Assembly (NCBI GenBank): GCA_950295325.1
Contig: OX485803.1
Location: forward strand, 35,295,554 to 35,359,553
Direction: 5' to 3'
From: Polytrichum commune
Taxonomy: Eukaryota; Streptophyta; Polytrichopsida; Polytrichales; Polytrichaceae
Length of the DNA stretch: 64,000 nt
Each line of letters begins with the position of its first letter. The first letter of the stretch is position 1. The notes beneath the pieces are model-generated. The model made no database searches. It was not told the origin of the DNA and worked only from the letters and a program-made list of their open reading frames with translations. The position numbers and the translations under genes are program-made. Of this stretch, positions 1 to 12,099 are shown in pieces.

Positions 1-3000
1 CTCAAACTCATATCGATCCCCTAATTCAAGGATCATAGAATCTCACGATTTAGTCTAATGGAACCCAATTGGAATGCGTTATCTACAAATATGGGAGGGT
101 GGGATTCTACCCACCTCCCATGATACATGTAGTTAGCTTTTTGGTTACAAAACAAAACCCAGGGAAACAATCAGGGAAGACTCAAAAGGTGATTCATATA
201 ACATCTAGGTGTCTTAGACAAGGTTTGTTAGGTAAAACACCAGGTTATAACATTTCATTTCAAGGTAGGTGTGATAATTGGGTTACGGGTACGGGATAAA
301 AAACGCTAAAAACCACTCGATGTCAGTACATGCAAATGTGACAGTCTCTCACCTCACTCTACTATCCCAGTCAATTATCTGGCAGTGAGTTCATTTTAAT
401 TGGACCAAGTGCGGTGCACAAGCATAGGCACAGCCATAGTCCATAGTCTTGTATAAGTAACTCGAATCCGTCTCATTTCCAAAGCCAAGGCCACTTTGGT
501 ATTGCAATAGCCTCTTGTTAATTAATTCAACTTTAATGTAGCTAGAGAGCTGCGTACCAAATTCATTTAATTATGCGCACATTTTCAAGGTCATGGGTAC
601 ACAAGCCTTACCAGTCTATGCTGAAATGAAACGGTTGAACAATCTCTCAACCCTTCGTGGCCAAAGGTTTTATTTACGCCACAACAACCTTCTCAGGTAC
701 AGGGCATTCAATCCGACACTACCAAACCATTGCCGATTTCTCACGAGATAAAGACTTGGTGTCACAGAATCCGAGACTGCAATGAAATCACACTGCTTCA
801 GACGTAACTTCTCTTCCACACAGAACTCCCAATCGAAATTATTCACAGAAGTACTCACGGTAAGATTAATTCCCAGTGCATTCACCCTGGTTACAGATAT
901 TCAACTTTACAATAATCATATGTTCACAAAAGACTTCAGCAATTACGAGGCACAAAGTTCCCAAGGATAAATAGTAGTTTTTCATGGGGCTATCCCGGCC
1001 AGCACTACTCTCTTTTCCCCAGCCTTTTATATGCTTTTCACTACAAAGGTGACAACTCTTCCTATCAGACCATAATCTCCACAATTCTCCCTTTTTCTAT
1101 ATCTCCTAGACTATGGCCTGTCATTTCACACCGGAGTCACCTAACTAGTTCTGTTTTACCCTTCTTTACATTTCGTTTCCATTTTGACTGAAAACAATCA
1201 AAAAATGTATTCCACAATACACTAAGCATTTCATTTAGTGTTGCATGGACAATTCATCGTTGACCCAAATTTGAATAATTTGTAATCATTGGGTGGCAAC
1301 TAGAGAGCAAGATTATTAAATGACATTATGGACTACATGATAAGTCACAAACACCACTTTAATCAACATGGCAAACTAAATCAACTGTTTAATGTAGTTG
1401 TCATGCATGGAAATAATACATACCCACTTTGGAAAAAAGGTGTTGCATGCACATAGTTGTTGGCCCTCCCTCTCTAGTGGGATGTAGGAGCCAACTAAGG
1501 ACTTGGGTGGTCGGGTCTTTAATTTGAAAGAAATCTCACGCATGGATGGGTTTCACAATCGTGTTACATGTACATACCCATTCAGTTTCAAAATCATTGG
1601 GTCCCTTTGAGATACCGTGTAAATAGGAACCCAAGAATGAGTGGAACATGATGGTGTCAAACCAAAGTTTCATGGAATATTACAAGCCGCCTTACCTTGC
1701 ACTATTCTTTTGACCAATAAGTGCATGAATGAAATAATGCCTTAGCAAGGGTTTCATGGCTCTTGGACAATTTATACATCAAAATTTATAAATTGATTGT
1801 CTCCACTCCACAAATTGCACCAACTTAATGGGACAATAATTTGAGGTCATTTCAACCCTTCATCTAGTACCATTACACCTTGTTTGTTAACACGAATAAT
1901 CAATATTTAAAATTCATAGTGAAGTTGTAGTGCACATTTGATGTGCCACACAATATTGGAACTTGCAAGCATATGATGTAGCTAATGTTGGATTGATGAG
2001 TATGATATTCATAATGTTATTGTTGGGAAATTGCCAACAAACTTTGCAAGCATGGATCAATTGAACATGCCGTCAAAGCAAGAGGCCATGCATCGATACA
2101 TTGGCAACATGTTATGTCTCAAGAATGTAGCGCACATTCCGTCCATCACCATATGGCACATGAGGTGGTGTTCTATGATTGGGGAGAATGTAAAACTTCC
2201 CATAGCCCTACCCTTGCCTTGCATCGCCCTTAGCCTAGGCCAATGATCTCCATGATTGAATGGCCCCATATAGTCTTAGTGAAGAGGAAAGCTGTAATTG
2301 TTGCATACATTATCCCCGCATAAGCCTCATGCCCCTCATGGATTCCCTAAGGTAAGATGGCCTATTCTAGTCACTCTTCTTTATTGAACATCCAAATATA
2401 AGTGGTATACGCCAAGCCTTATTGACACCCAAAAGATGTATGCTATGATCGGATTGAACAATGTGCCCCAAATCAAAAAAAGAGAGTAATAGACAACAAT
2501 ATTTTGGGACATGTGTGATCACTTATAGAGATATTCTAAAAAATAAAAATAAAAAATCACTTTGACTACCTTAAACTTTTGCATCTCATCTTTAATTCTG
2601 AAACTTGAAATGACAATGTTTGTGATTATTTGCAATTGCTAACTAAATGAGACATTTAAAATTGTTAACAAAGTTGGAAGAGCCCACAATAAGGCCATAT
2701 CTGAGTCCATAAATGAAGATGCATGCAAGTAAGTTGATCAATAACATTTTGATGGATCTTTGGTCATTTTCACATGGTAAATATTGCTAAGAGTAGGATA
2801 GATAAAAGTAGTAGAAGTTTTGATTGGAAAACCAAGACCAAAGTTTGTGGGCTGGTCATGCCAAGGTAATGATTATGACCATCAGGTCACCTTGGTCCTG
2901 TAGTAAAAAATAGTTGGCAAAGGTAATTGTTGATGATACCAATAGTAACCAAGAAAATTCATGTTACTAAATGACGTGAAATGTTGGGATTAGGGTTAGG

Positions 3001-3490
3001 GTTCGAGATAAAAGACTTGGAAGAAAGACTTTTGGAATTTGTTTAGTTAGTTAGTAATGGGTGCAACCAAGTGATAGAGCAAGAGGACTAGAAGTAGGTA
3101 AGAAGCAGAAGGTTTTGCCCTAGCGGTTGTAGATCTAGATCCAAGAAATCAATCGAGTTTCTTATGAGTGTTTTGAGAACGCTATTATGGTAACAAATTA
3201 CAAAGTTGTTTGCAAATGGTTCTAAATGCAATGCTACAGGTTACAACAAATTGGGGAGGTTGCAATCATGGTCCGAAAAGTTTTTGAAGTTATTGAGGTT
3301 AATTGCCTACCTCTTTAAAAGGGCATAGGTTATTTCCCTCATGGCATAGGTTGCATCCTACAATATCAAATTTTTGTAAGCTGAAAACCTTTTGAATTTT
3401 TAAGTTACCCGCCAATTGCCTTCAAAACTAATTTTTAGTAGGTTAAAATCCTTCATATCTTTTAATGTTGTAGGCTTTAAATTCAAAATT
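1..3490. other. Gene-free AT-rich spacer
   Basis: I see no convincing coding region here. Open frames are short, overlap on both strands and match no family I know. A short AGGGTTAGGGTT-like stretch near 2,990-3,005 resembles a plant telo-box but is only two units long. A tRNA-like fold near 3,502-3,568 is treated under rejected items. Confidence 0.6.
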
Positions 3491-5463
3491 TGAGTACTAA
3501 GTGGTATCCTTGGCAGGAATTGAACCTGACTAAGCCCTTCACCACGTTTGAAGGCCAAGGATTAACCAACTCTTTTTTAAAGAGTTGATTATAATGAAAG
3601 GTTGCTAAGATTCAAATGAGTTTAAGGGTGAAAGTCCTCACCATCTTCTGATTCAACCTCTACTCTTCCTGCAAGATATTTCTCAGGATTAGTAAACAAA
3701 AATCAAAACTTTCTTGAATCCTTCCACAAAGATATAGCTTCCTCCAAAATAAACTCAAAATTTTTGGTTGCTCCTTCAATCGCCACCCGCATCACACTAT
3801 CCAAGTATGTTGTTGTTATTCGATTCCTAGTCTTCTGCTTGATGTTATTATGCACAGAGAAAGCTCTCTCACAAGTAGTAGTACTAACACATTGGCATTT
3901 TGCAATGTCGGCAAGCGTTAGTAGATTAGGAAATTTCAATTTCAAAGAAGGATTCCAACTTATAAATGTCCACAAATCCTCGAAGGTATGATCATTCCAT
4001 TCACAACTACCGTGCATTTTGAAAGCAAAGAATTCTTGCTTACAAGCTACAACATTTACCAATGGAGGATATGTTGTACCCCCAATATGTTTTTCTCCTC
4101 CATAATGTTTCATATGCAAATCCAACTGCACAACTCCATAAGAACTCAAGCAAACTTGCCTTTGAGGCAAATTAGTAGGGCTCAAAATCTTAAAACAATC
4201 AATAAGATCATTGTCAACAAATCTATTTTCTAATGCATCACAAACTGCTTGAGCATACAATCTTTGAAAAGACAAAGCAACTTCTAAATTAACCCCACTA
4301 GGATCCCGAATCATGTCTATACTTTGAAATTTAGACCCTCTAATTTCATTTGACAAACGCCTAAGAAATCCACCTGGAGGTCCAAATTTTGGAATTACAT
4401 GAAATCCTAAAGAGGGATTGAAAGTTTCCTGATTCAAGACACAAGCCTCAACTAAAAAGCACATTCTAATAGTAGCTATTTCGCTTTTCACAATGGACCC
4501 TAAACAAGAAATGTCCACAAGCTTGCATTGAAAAATCTTAGACAATTTGCCAAGCATTTGTAAAATGTCTGCTAGAAAATAGAGAACATAAATGAACTTG
4601 AATTCTCTCAATTTGTCATACAAAACATGAGTTCCGTCAACACTAGGAGAGGAGCAAGAATCACGCAAATATACCAATACAGACTTTAACGAGTCACATA
4701 ATGTTGTCACAACTTCAAATTTAGAAAGCCAACGAATTTTGTGATATCTCTTTAATGTTTTTTTAGCAGCGTTCAGTTCATCTTGTAAAGCTTGCAAAGC
4801 TGATTTTCTTTTAGAATATTTGTTAAAATGACCAGCCAATGCATTCAATACATGATCAACATCCAACGACAATTCTTTACAACTTTCTGTTTTAGAAGCT
4901 TCCAAAGCAGCTAGATTTGTTATGTAAGCAACACAATGGATAGAGGTAAGAAAAGGGTTCACCTTTTTTAAAAGTGTAGCCACACCTGTGTTCTTACCCA
5001 CCATGGTAGATGCACCATTAGATCCAAAACTTACACACTTATTCATATCTAAACCCCAAGTCTTCAAAACACCAATAAATAAGTCAAAAATCACACTTGA
5101 GCTCTTTTGCCCATTAACAATCCATAATAAACCAAGAAAGCTAGTTGTAACAACACCACCTTTTAAAAAGTAGCAAAAATTACAAAATGATCCAAAACTG
5201 AAATGTCAGTGCTTTCGTCAATCATTATGCCAAAAAATCTAGAATCTCGAATTTTGTCTAAGATTTGTCTTTGAAGTATAGTAGAAATTGCAAACATCAT
5301 GTCTACACATGTTTTTTCATGATGATATAACTTTTCAGTTATTGGAGTTTTACAAGACACAAGCAATTCACACAAAGATGCAAACTTGTGGCAATGAATA
5401 GATTCTTTTCTTAGAAAATAAACAGCCTTACAGAGTGACATCACAACCTCGTCACATGCACGG

Positions 5464-6301
5464 CAGGGTTGTCTATTGTGTCGTGACGGAGGGTAATCCC
5501 GACATAATGTCGTGCCGTCACGACACGTATCCGTCACGACATTATGCCGGATGATGTCTTTATCCTGCCGGACTTGAATTTTACCGAATTTTTTGTGTAT
5601 TTACATTACCCCATTGCAGACACGTAGGAGTTACGATGTCCACGTGTGATGACATGTCAGCAAAGTAGAGGTAAAGTGGGGAATAAAATTACTAGCGCCC
5701 GTCCACCCTCCCGTCCGCCCCCGTTCCCCGTACCCTAACCCCGCTCCCTTAGCCCATTAACATGTTCCCTAACCTGTTCCCTACGTTCCCTCCCGTCCGA
5801 CCCCCCCGTCCGACCCTCCCCCCCGTTCCCCTAATCCCGTTCCCCTAATCCCGTTCCCATCCATCCCGTCCTATCCAAACCTCCTAAACCCGCTCCCATC
5901 CCCCGCTCCCACATGCTCCCCGCGTTCCCCCCCCGTCCGACCCTCACCCCCGTCCGACCCCACGTTCCCCCGCGTTCCCACACGTCCGCCCGCGCTCCCC
6001 ACCCGTTCCCCCCGTCCGACCTACACCCTCCTTAGCAATATTTTATTACTTTGATTTTAACAAAATGGTAAACACAATGGCAAAATGGTTTACATGCCAA
6101 GGGAAATATGCACATCCACGTCGGCATTTTTTGCCACATAGGACGCCACCTTGGCAAGAAGGTAAGTATTTTACCCACCCTACTAGGTTGACCCTAGTTT
6201 GACCCTACGAGGAGCCTATTGTGTCGTGACGGAGAGGTCCGACCCGACACGACGCGTCATGACGGCACGACCCCGTCATGACGTCGCGATAAACAACCCT
6301 G
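5464..6301. mobile_element. Non-autonomous hAT-type element inserted in the hAT transposase
   Basis: The left end reads CAGGGTTGTCTATTGTG and the right end, reverse-complemented, reads CAGGGTTGTTTATCGCG. These are terminal inverted repeats with the CAGGG start common in hAT elements. The element is flanked by a perfect 8-bp direct repeat ATGCACGG (5456-5463 and 6302-6309), the size expected for hAT. It is 838 bp, has no transposase of its own and carries a strongly C-rich core. Confidence 0.9.
5695..6030. repeat. C-rich degenerate tandem array inside the hAT element
   Basis: About 335 bp of the plus strand are built from variants of CCCGTTCCCC and CCCGTCCGACC with very few G or A bases, in sharp contrast to AT-rich surroundings. 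Regular C3-C7 runs could form i-motif structures, or G-quadruplexes on the minus strand. No open frame of note. Confidence 0.85.
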
Positions 6302-6603
6302 ATGCACGGTTAGCTTTAGTAACACATTTCTCTACAGTTTTTTTGCCCACATGTTTAGCATATGAAATTTTTTTATGTTTATTGCTTTTAGAATGGTATT
6401 GTAGTACTGAAACTTTAACATTAGTTGAACCCTCACTTGCATACACAAATTTCCTACCTCCTTCTCTACAAGTTTTGCAAAACACTCTTCCTGACTCTTT
6501 GTTGAACTCTACCCAATCATATAGATCATACCATGCATCTTTCTATTCTTCATTGGCCTTTTTAATGTGATTTTCTTCATCATTGTTTATAGCTGAAGTT
6601 GAT

Positions 6604-7551
6604 CACTAGTAGAAATTCTGCATCTGGATCAACAAAAAATCAAAAGAAAGGCATTGATCGCGGTTGTTACTTAGGACGCGTTGACTTGGACATGATGTAA
6701 CACAATTTTGTTGATTTTTTCTGTTGATCTGGTCATAAAAAGATTTTTAAAAAAAAAAATTATGTATATATATATATATATATATACATATATATCATTA
6801 AAAAATAAAAAATGAATGGTTGGCAAGTCCGCAACTTCTAACCCCTCCCAAATAACCCTCAACCAATACCTCACCTACAAGAATAAACTACCTACCACTC
6901 ACCTAGGTGGCAAGGCCAAGGCCAAAGGTGTCGGCCACGGGGTTCAAATCTTGCACCTAGTGACACCCACACATGTGCCTTAACCACTAGGTCATCACAT
7001 CACACATGATATAAATGAAGTATTTTAAACCTTTCTAGACTAAGGCCACTATTTTCTCTTTACTACCTACTTGATGTATATATATACAGTATATTTACTG
7101 TATATACTTACAGTAAATATAAATATAAATATTATATATGTTACATATGTTACATATATTATATACATATATACATATACATACATACATATAATGTGAT
7201 ACATATATAATAATATAATAATAATAATAATAATAAATACAATATTAACTATCAACTAATATAATATTTATAATATATACACATCTTTGAATTCGTAATT
7301 ATTTCCATACCCATACACTTACAAGTCCATAAATTGCAAAAGATTTAAAAGATTCTAGAATATTCCAAAAAATCACATTTACTAAAATTCTGTTGATTTG
7401 GTCATTGTATTATTCAGATAAACAAAAATGTAGGCAGCAAACTGCTGATTTTGACAAAAATTCAAAAATCAGTGAAATCGGTCATTGTAGTGTCCGGATC
7501 AACAAAGATCTGTTGATTTTTTGTTGATTTGGTCATGATTTTCTAGTAGTG
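6604..7551. mobile_element. Non-autonomous CACTA-type element inserted in the hAT transposase
   Basis: The left end is CACTAGTAGAAATTC; the right end reverse-complemented is CACTACTAGAAAATC. These are CACTA-family termini. The flanks repeat the trinucleotide GAT (6601-6603 and 7552-7554), the 3-bp target duplication expected. Subterminal motifs of the kind CTGTTGATTTGGTCAT recur near both ends (around 6,720, 7,390, 7,470 and 7,510), as CACTA transposase-binding repeats do. The interior is AT-rich with (TA)n tracts and no transposase gene. Confidence 0.87.
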
Positions 7552-7649
7552 GATGGACTGATAGCAACATTTTCAATTTCTAACACGGACTCTCTAGGAT
7601 TTCTCACCCTTACTAACATGTCTGTCATTGTACGTTGACGCTTTGCCAT

Positions 7650-8037
7650 AGCACCCCAAAGACTTCCTCAATACTTATCAAACAACAAATTCAATACAAT
7701 CAAATAGAAGAAAAAAATGTTGGTGGAAAAAACCTTTTCAATGTTGATGAAGAACCTGCTAACAAGACAAAACAACACAGAGAAAAACAATGCTAACAAA
7801 ACACTATAACATTCATTCATTCATTCTCACTCTACATGTACCTAACATACTAATTGTCTCCCCAAAACAACTAGAATTATCATTAGGCTAATGTGCATTG
7901 CCTTATATTGTAGAGCTTCACGTTCCTTGTGCTGTCAAACTTGAAGAATCTCATGTGTTTGTTGCCCTAATTCTAATCCAGCAGGGGTTTGCATCCAAGA
8001 ACGTCAGCTCTGTACAAGGATTTGTGACAGTAAAAAG
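7650..8037. other. Spacer beyond the hAT remnant, no gene seen
   Basis: AT-rich sequence that may include the 5' non-coding end of the hAT element. I could not identify terminal repeats. Confidence 0.5.
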
Positions 8038-8640
8038 TCTACGGTAACATACCTTTGTGCTTTCAATATTCCTCACAGTTCCAAGTCAGCAGAGCCAAGA
8101 AGATACAATACATTCGTGGCGGCAATCCTAATCTTCGGTCCACCTTCTCCGTCAGAATTCTTGGGACGAATAAGTTACTCACATTACTCTTTACTCTAGT
8201 GATGATTCGTCCAACAAATCTGGTGATGTTTTCTGGTCACTAGAAATCAAGAAGCATCGTCCATGTCTGCTTGCAGAACCACATGAGCATTATGCTCCAA
8301 ATCTTTCATCTTGCACAATTCCAAGGGGCGGATCGCACCCGGTGGAGGCCGGAGAAGAGGCCAATTCAGAAGGCGCACTCCTCATTTAGTGCAACTTGAG
8401 TGATGATTCAAGCGGCTACAACTTATAAGTTATTGTCAGCCAAAGATTAAGTATTAGTGCTCAAACAGTGATTTGCTTTGAGTGACTCTTTCGAATTTGC
8501 TGAGGTTTAGGTGAGCATTCATCCAGGCTCCAGCTATCATCATGTTGTCTACGGTAACGTATCTTTGTGCTTCCAATATTCCTCACAGTTCCAATTCAGC
8601 AGAGCCAAGAAGATACAATACACTCCTGGCCGGCGGCAAT
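8038..8640 (+). repeat. ~100-bp block present twice, about 510 bp apart
   Basis: The block beginning TCTACGGTAACATACCTTTG at 8,038 recurs at 8,548 as TCTACGGTAACGTATCTTTG. It continues for about 100 bp through a shared GCAGAGCCAAGAAGATACAA segment with scattered differences. The sequence between (8,140-8,545) shows no gene. Confidence 0.85.
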
Positions 8641-8814
8641 CCTGTCACAAGAGTCGGGATTACATCTGGGATATCTAATACCTCAAGAGAAGAAAGAGGA
8701 GGATCGAAATGTACCTCAAGAAGCATCATGGGAGAACTTCAACGTTGAATAGATCATTTCGAATCGGGGTCTGCTTGCTTCTACGAGGGAGGGAGGGAGT
8801 TTTTGAGTCTACTT

Positions 8815-9085
8815 GCTTGATCTGCGACACTTGGAGAACTTCAACGCTGTTTGTTTCACAGAGAGAGTTGCTCGATCTGCGACACTTGGAGAATTTCAAC
8901 GTTGCTTGCTACAGAGAGAGAGAAAGAGAGAGTTGCTTGATCTGCGACACTTGGAGAACTTCAACGTTGCTTGCGCGAGAGAGAGAAAGAGAGAGGAGTT
9001 GATGACGCTTCCTGCTTCACAGAGAGAGAGAGAGGAGTTGATGACGCTTCCTGCTTCACAGAGAGAGAGAGAGGAGCTATGATGA
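8815..9085 (+). repeat. Minisatellite with GA-rich linkers
   Basis: Three units share GATCTGCGACACTTGGAGAA followed by TTCAACG and end in GAGAGAGA-type runs (starting near 8,820, 8,873 and 8,939). Two copies of a second unit, GAGTTGATGACGCTTCCTGC plus GA repeats, follow at about 8,996 and 9,036. Small open frames across it are products of the repetition. Confidence 0.88.
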
Positions 9086-9149
9086 ATGGCATTTGTAAAG
9101 ATCGGCGGGGAGAAAATTAGGGCTATTATTGATATCCGCCTATATGCCA

Positions 9150-11684
9150 CCCAAAAGCCCCAAGTATTAGCCTAAAGATATGTACTTAGGCCAACTAATT
9201 TCCCAATTTGAAGAAGGATGAATGGCTAAAATCCTCTCTTTTAAAAAATTTGTAGGCAAAATTTCCTACATGTTTTTTATCACATAGGTTGATATCCTAT
9301 GTTTGTAAATTGTCCATAGGCTCTCTGTCCTACACTTTCAAAATTTTATAGGCTAAGTCACAAATTTTGTAGGCTGCATTTACACTAGCCTTAGGCTCTT
9401 GGCGGATTGCAACTTGCAATCTATGTATCAGATCTATTCTCTTGAAGGTGTAATCTAGAATGGTGAAAGTTAGATGGAACCAACCAGGATTGGGCATGGT
9501 AAGGTTGTGATTGTGGTTAGAAGATAGGTGTAAGGAGACACACTCATCTAGCAAAGCAATCATGGCTCCAAAAGGAGATGGGAACATCATGATGGATCTG
9601 ACCAAACTTGAGGAATAGATGTGCAGATCTGACCACAACTCTTGGGTTAGGTTTCCAAGCGCATTGGTAATCAAGTTCAGCGTGACAACAGACTATGACA
9701 ACCTGCAATGAGATATAAACTAGTTAAGGGAACGGGAGCAGTGAGGTGAATCTAACTAGACTCAATGAGTGGATAGGTAGATACAACCATAACCCTTTGG
9801 TCATGATCTTAGGCGACTCATGATCGTAGGAGCTACCTATAGAATAGGTTACGACGGCAAGTTACAATGTTAGACCACAAAATACAAAAGAGTTAGACAC
9901 GGATCGGAACATGCCCCCTAGTCCAACCCAGAGGTTCATGGTTGGGCACTAACAAGGTCATGGCTGAACTTGAGAGTAATTTGGAGGTGAATACTGAGCG
10001 CACAATGAGAACAAAAGCTAAGGAATGAGCGTGTAGGGGAGGAGCAAGGGTGGGTGAGAAATCATCTCAACAAATATATTTAATGTCTCCAGCAAATCAA
10101 GCTCATTGCTTTGCAATACAATTTAAAGTGATTCAATTATGTTCAATGATCATTTATTTCAAACTGGGTAGGCTTGACTAATCACCCATAAAACACAATA
10201 TTTATTGAACTTTGAAGAAGAATGAGAATCTTCATTTTGACGATGAACAAGGATCTCCATACATGCTCCAACCTTGATTTGGGTTTTCTAATTAATGGTT
10301 GGTTCAAACAAAAACCCAAGTCCTAAGTCCTAGTTCATTTGAGGTCAATTTGTGCAATCTCAACCTTTGAGACCCATGGGGTGGACTCATCATAGTACGT
10401 ACAAAGTAACGCGAGTGTAAGAACGGGAATTATTTGAGGCATTAGCTTACATAGTATACATAAGGGAGAGGTATTATTTTTCTCTAGTGTGGACATCCAA
10501 TAAGATTATTGAAAAATGAAATAAAGGTTGATGTACAAAAGGGGGACCTAATTTTATTTTAGAGAAAAATTGGATAATAGATGTGTTAGTTTCATCCAAT
10601 TCATGTTTTCACTCATTGTTGTCATATGGTAATAGCCCTTGATGACAATCATGTTCATTCTTGTTGGCAGTTTCATTTTGAGTTCTAGGTGTTTACAGAC
10701 TGGAGGTGCTTGGAGTGCTCACGGGCTCCATTAAGTTTTGCTCTCCATATTATGGGTAAGTAATTGTTTGTTTGATGCAATCATTGAGTTACATGCTATG
10801 GATGAAAAAATGTTCAATAATTTTCTCATTGGAAAGTGAAAGTGAAATGTGATAAGTTGGGACTTTGTCCCCATGTTGGGACTTGTTGACATGAGTCAGA
10901 CCTGGGACTTGGAACCCCATGTAAACTGGCCTTAATTATCACACAACAATTGCGATGAATTGAAGGAGGGGGATGGTGATGACGTTGATGACCACTATAG
11001 TGCATAACGATTTGTATTTTAAGTCATATTAATAACTAAATCAAGGCCAAAACCCCCATATTAAAATGTAGTGAAGTCAAATTGGGATGAATCAATAACA
11101 ACCATATATGGGGCATGTTTTACTTTTCTTCCATGTGTTGTGAAATAAAATCTCTTAGTATCCTAGGAGAAATGGTAGAGAGGAAATTATCATAAATGAG
11201 TACATCTCTCATCCATTCAACATAAAAGCTTCACCCCTTTAAATTTGTGTCCAATTCACCTCAAAGTGACTTAAACTAGACCAATTTAGAATCTTGAAAG
11301 CTAATTTCAGTGTAATATCCACTCAAATAGCACATCCGGGCTACATATTGCTGAAAAGAGATTGGACTACACTGTTCAAATTTTGTTAACCATTATGGAC
11401 GCAATAGTCAACATAGGTGGAGGAGAGGAGTCCTATATGATCATGTAGTGACTCAAAGAATCTTCACTTGACAATGAACAAGATCTTCATACGAGCCCCA
11501 ATAATCATGAGGAAAGTGGCTATGGACACGATTTGGATTTGGTAATCTCACACTATTTTTGTATTTCAGAGAGAAAAGTGTCCATCTAAGACCAACTTAC
11601 CTTAATTCCCTCTCTCTAGAGTCAGGAGAAGTGGGTGCCGGGTCAACGTGTCCGACATTTTACACCCAATACTACATGTTGCTC
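9150..11684. other. Gene-free spacer with a dispersed-repeat fragment
   Basis: No recognisable gene. A 114-codon minus-strand frame at 9,330-9,674 has no motif I recognise. At about 11,186-11,372 there is a diverged, oppositely oriented and incomplete copy of the foldback element at 25,103-25,330, sharing an ATTATC...GAGTACATCTCTCATCC end and a common interior. Confidence 0.55.
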
Positions 11685-12092
11685 AAGGTGAGTTTGCACG
11701 TAGGCCACTTTGCCACTACATTCTAGATAAGAATGGGTTGGAGGTGTTCTTATGTAGATAAGCACAACCCGCCAACCAACCACATTTGGGTGGCCTACTA
11801 GAATATAGAGGGTCGTGGACATGGGCCGCTAAACTTCCAACCACCCACTAAAGCACTTTTTAACTTATAAGTGCTAGTCACCAAATTATTGAAAACCAAT
11901 GTTAGGAAGAGAAGGAGGTGTTAACCTGAAAGAGGAGGTTAGCAGGTAGACTCGAATTTGAAAAGATGAGAGTAGCTAATTGGCACATATGAACCCTGCC
12001 CCACCATATTCCATCTACAATTGGGTGAAGTTATCCTTATTCCAACGCACATCTAGCGGGCGGCCGGGCGGCCTACATGGACACTCACCCTT
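11685..12092. mobile_element. Inverted-repeat transposable element (superfamily unassigned)
   Basis: The left end AAGGTGAGTTTGCACGTAGG pairs with the right end, whose reverse complement reads AAGGGTGAGTGTCCATGTAGG with a few mismatches, giving imperfect ~25-bp terminal inverted repeats. No open frame lies inside. A fragment of the same end recurs in opposite orientation near 40,580-40,655. I could not define a target duplication, so the superfamily is left open. Confidence 0.6.
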
Positions 12093-12099
12093 ACATTAC

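Larger units (their letters stand above)
3703..7649 (-). pseudogene. Broken hAT-type transposase (DUF4371 / TTF zinc finger type), split by two inserted elements
   Basis: This is a hAT-superfamily transposase of the zinc-finger plus DUF4371 kind. The first ATG is at 7649-7647. The frame runs to 7552, resumes at 6603-6302, and resumes again at 5463 down to a TGA at 3705-3703. The middle piece has a zinc-finger pattern (CKTC, then HSKSNKH). The next piece has the IDESTDIS motif typical of DUF4371. The C-terminus has the hAT dimerisation signature (LADIAKCQCVSTTTCERAFS, about 3,760-3,900). Removing each inserted element plus one copy of its target duplication keeps the host frame. Independent damage exists: an in-frame TAG at 6545-6543 and a one-base frameshift near 5,160. 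The gene cannot make an intact protein now. Its own terminal repeats were not identified. The family is clear; subfamily placement is not. Confidence 0.88.

Noticed and set aside
2990-3005. Telomere-like AGGGTTAGGGTT
   Set aside because: Only two units. Compatible with a telo-box or chance, not an interstitial telomere array.
3502-3568. tRNA-like fold on the minus strand (stem TCCTTGG / CCAAGGA, T-arm-like CAGGTTCAATTCCTG, ending ACCA)
   Set aside because: Only about 55 bases between the stem ends and no D arm, and the anticodon loop would be nine bases. At best a tRNA-derived relic, so not called as a tRNA gene.
6893-7000. Possible tRNA-derived SINE head inside the CACTA element (GGTTCAAATCT and GACCTAGTGGTTAAGG-like motifs)
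   Set aside because: The A-box-like and B-box-like motifs lie on opposite strands, so they cannot form one polymerase III promoter.
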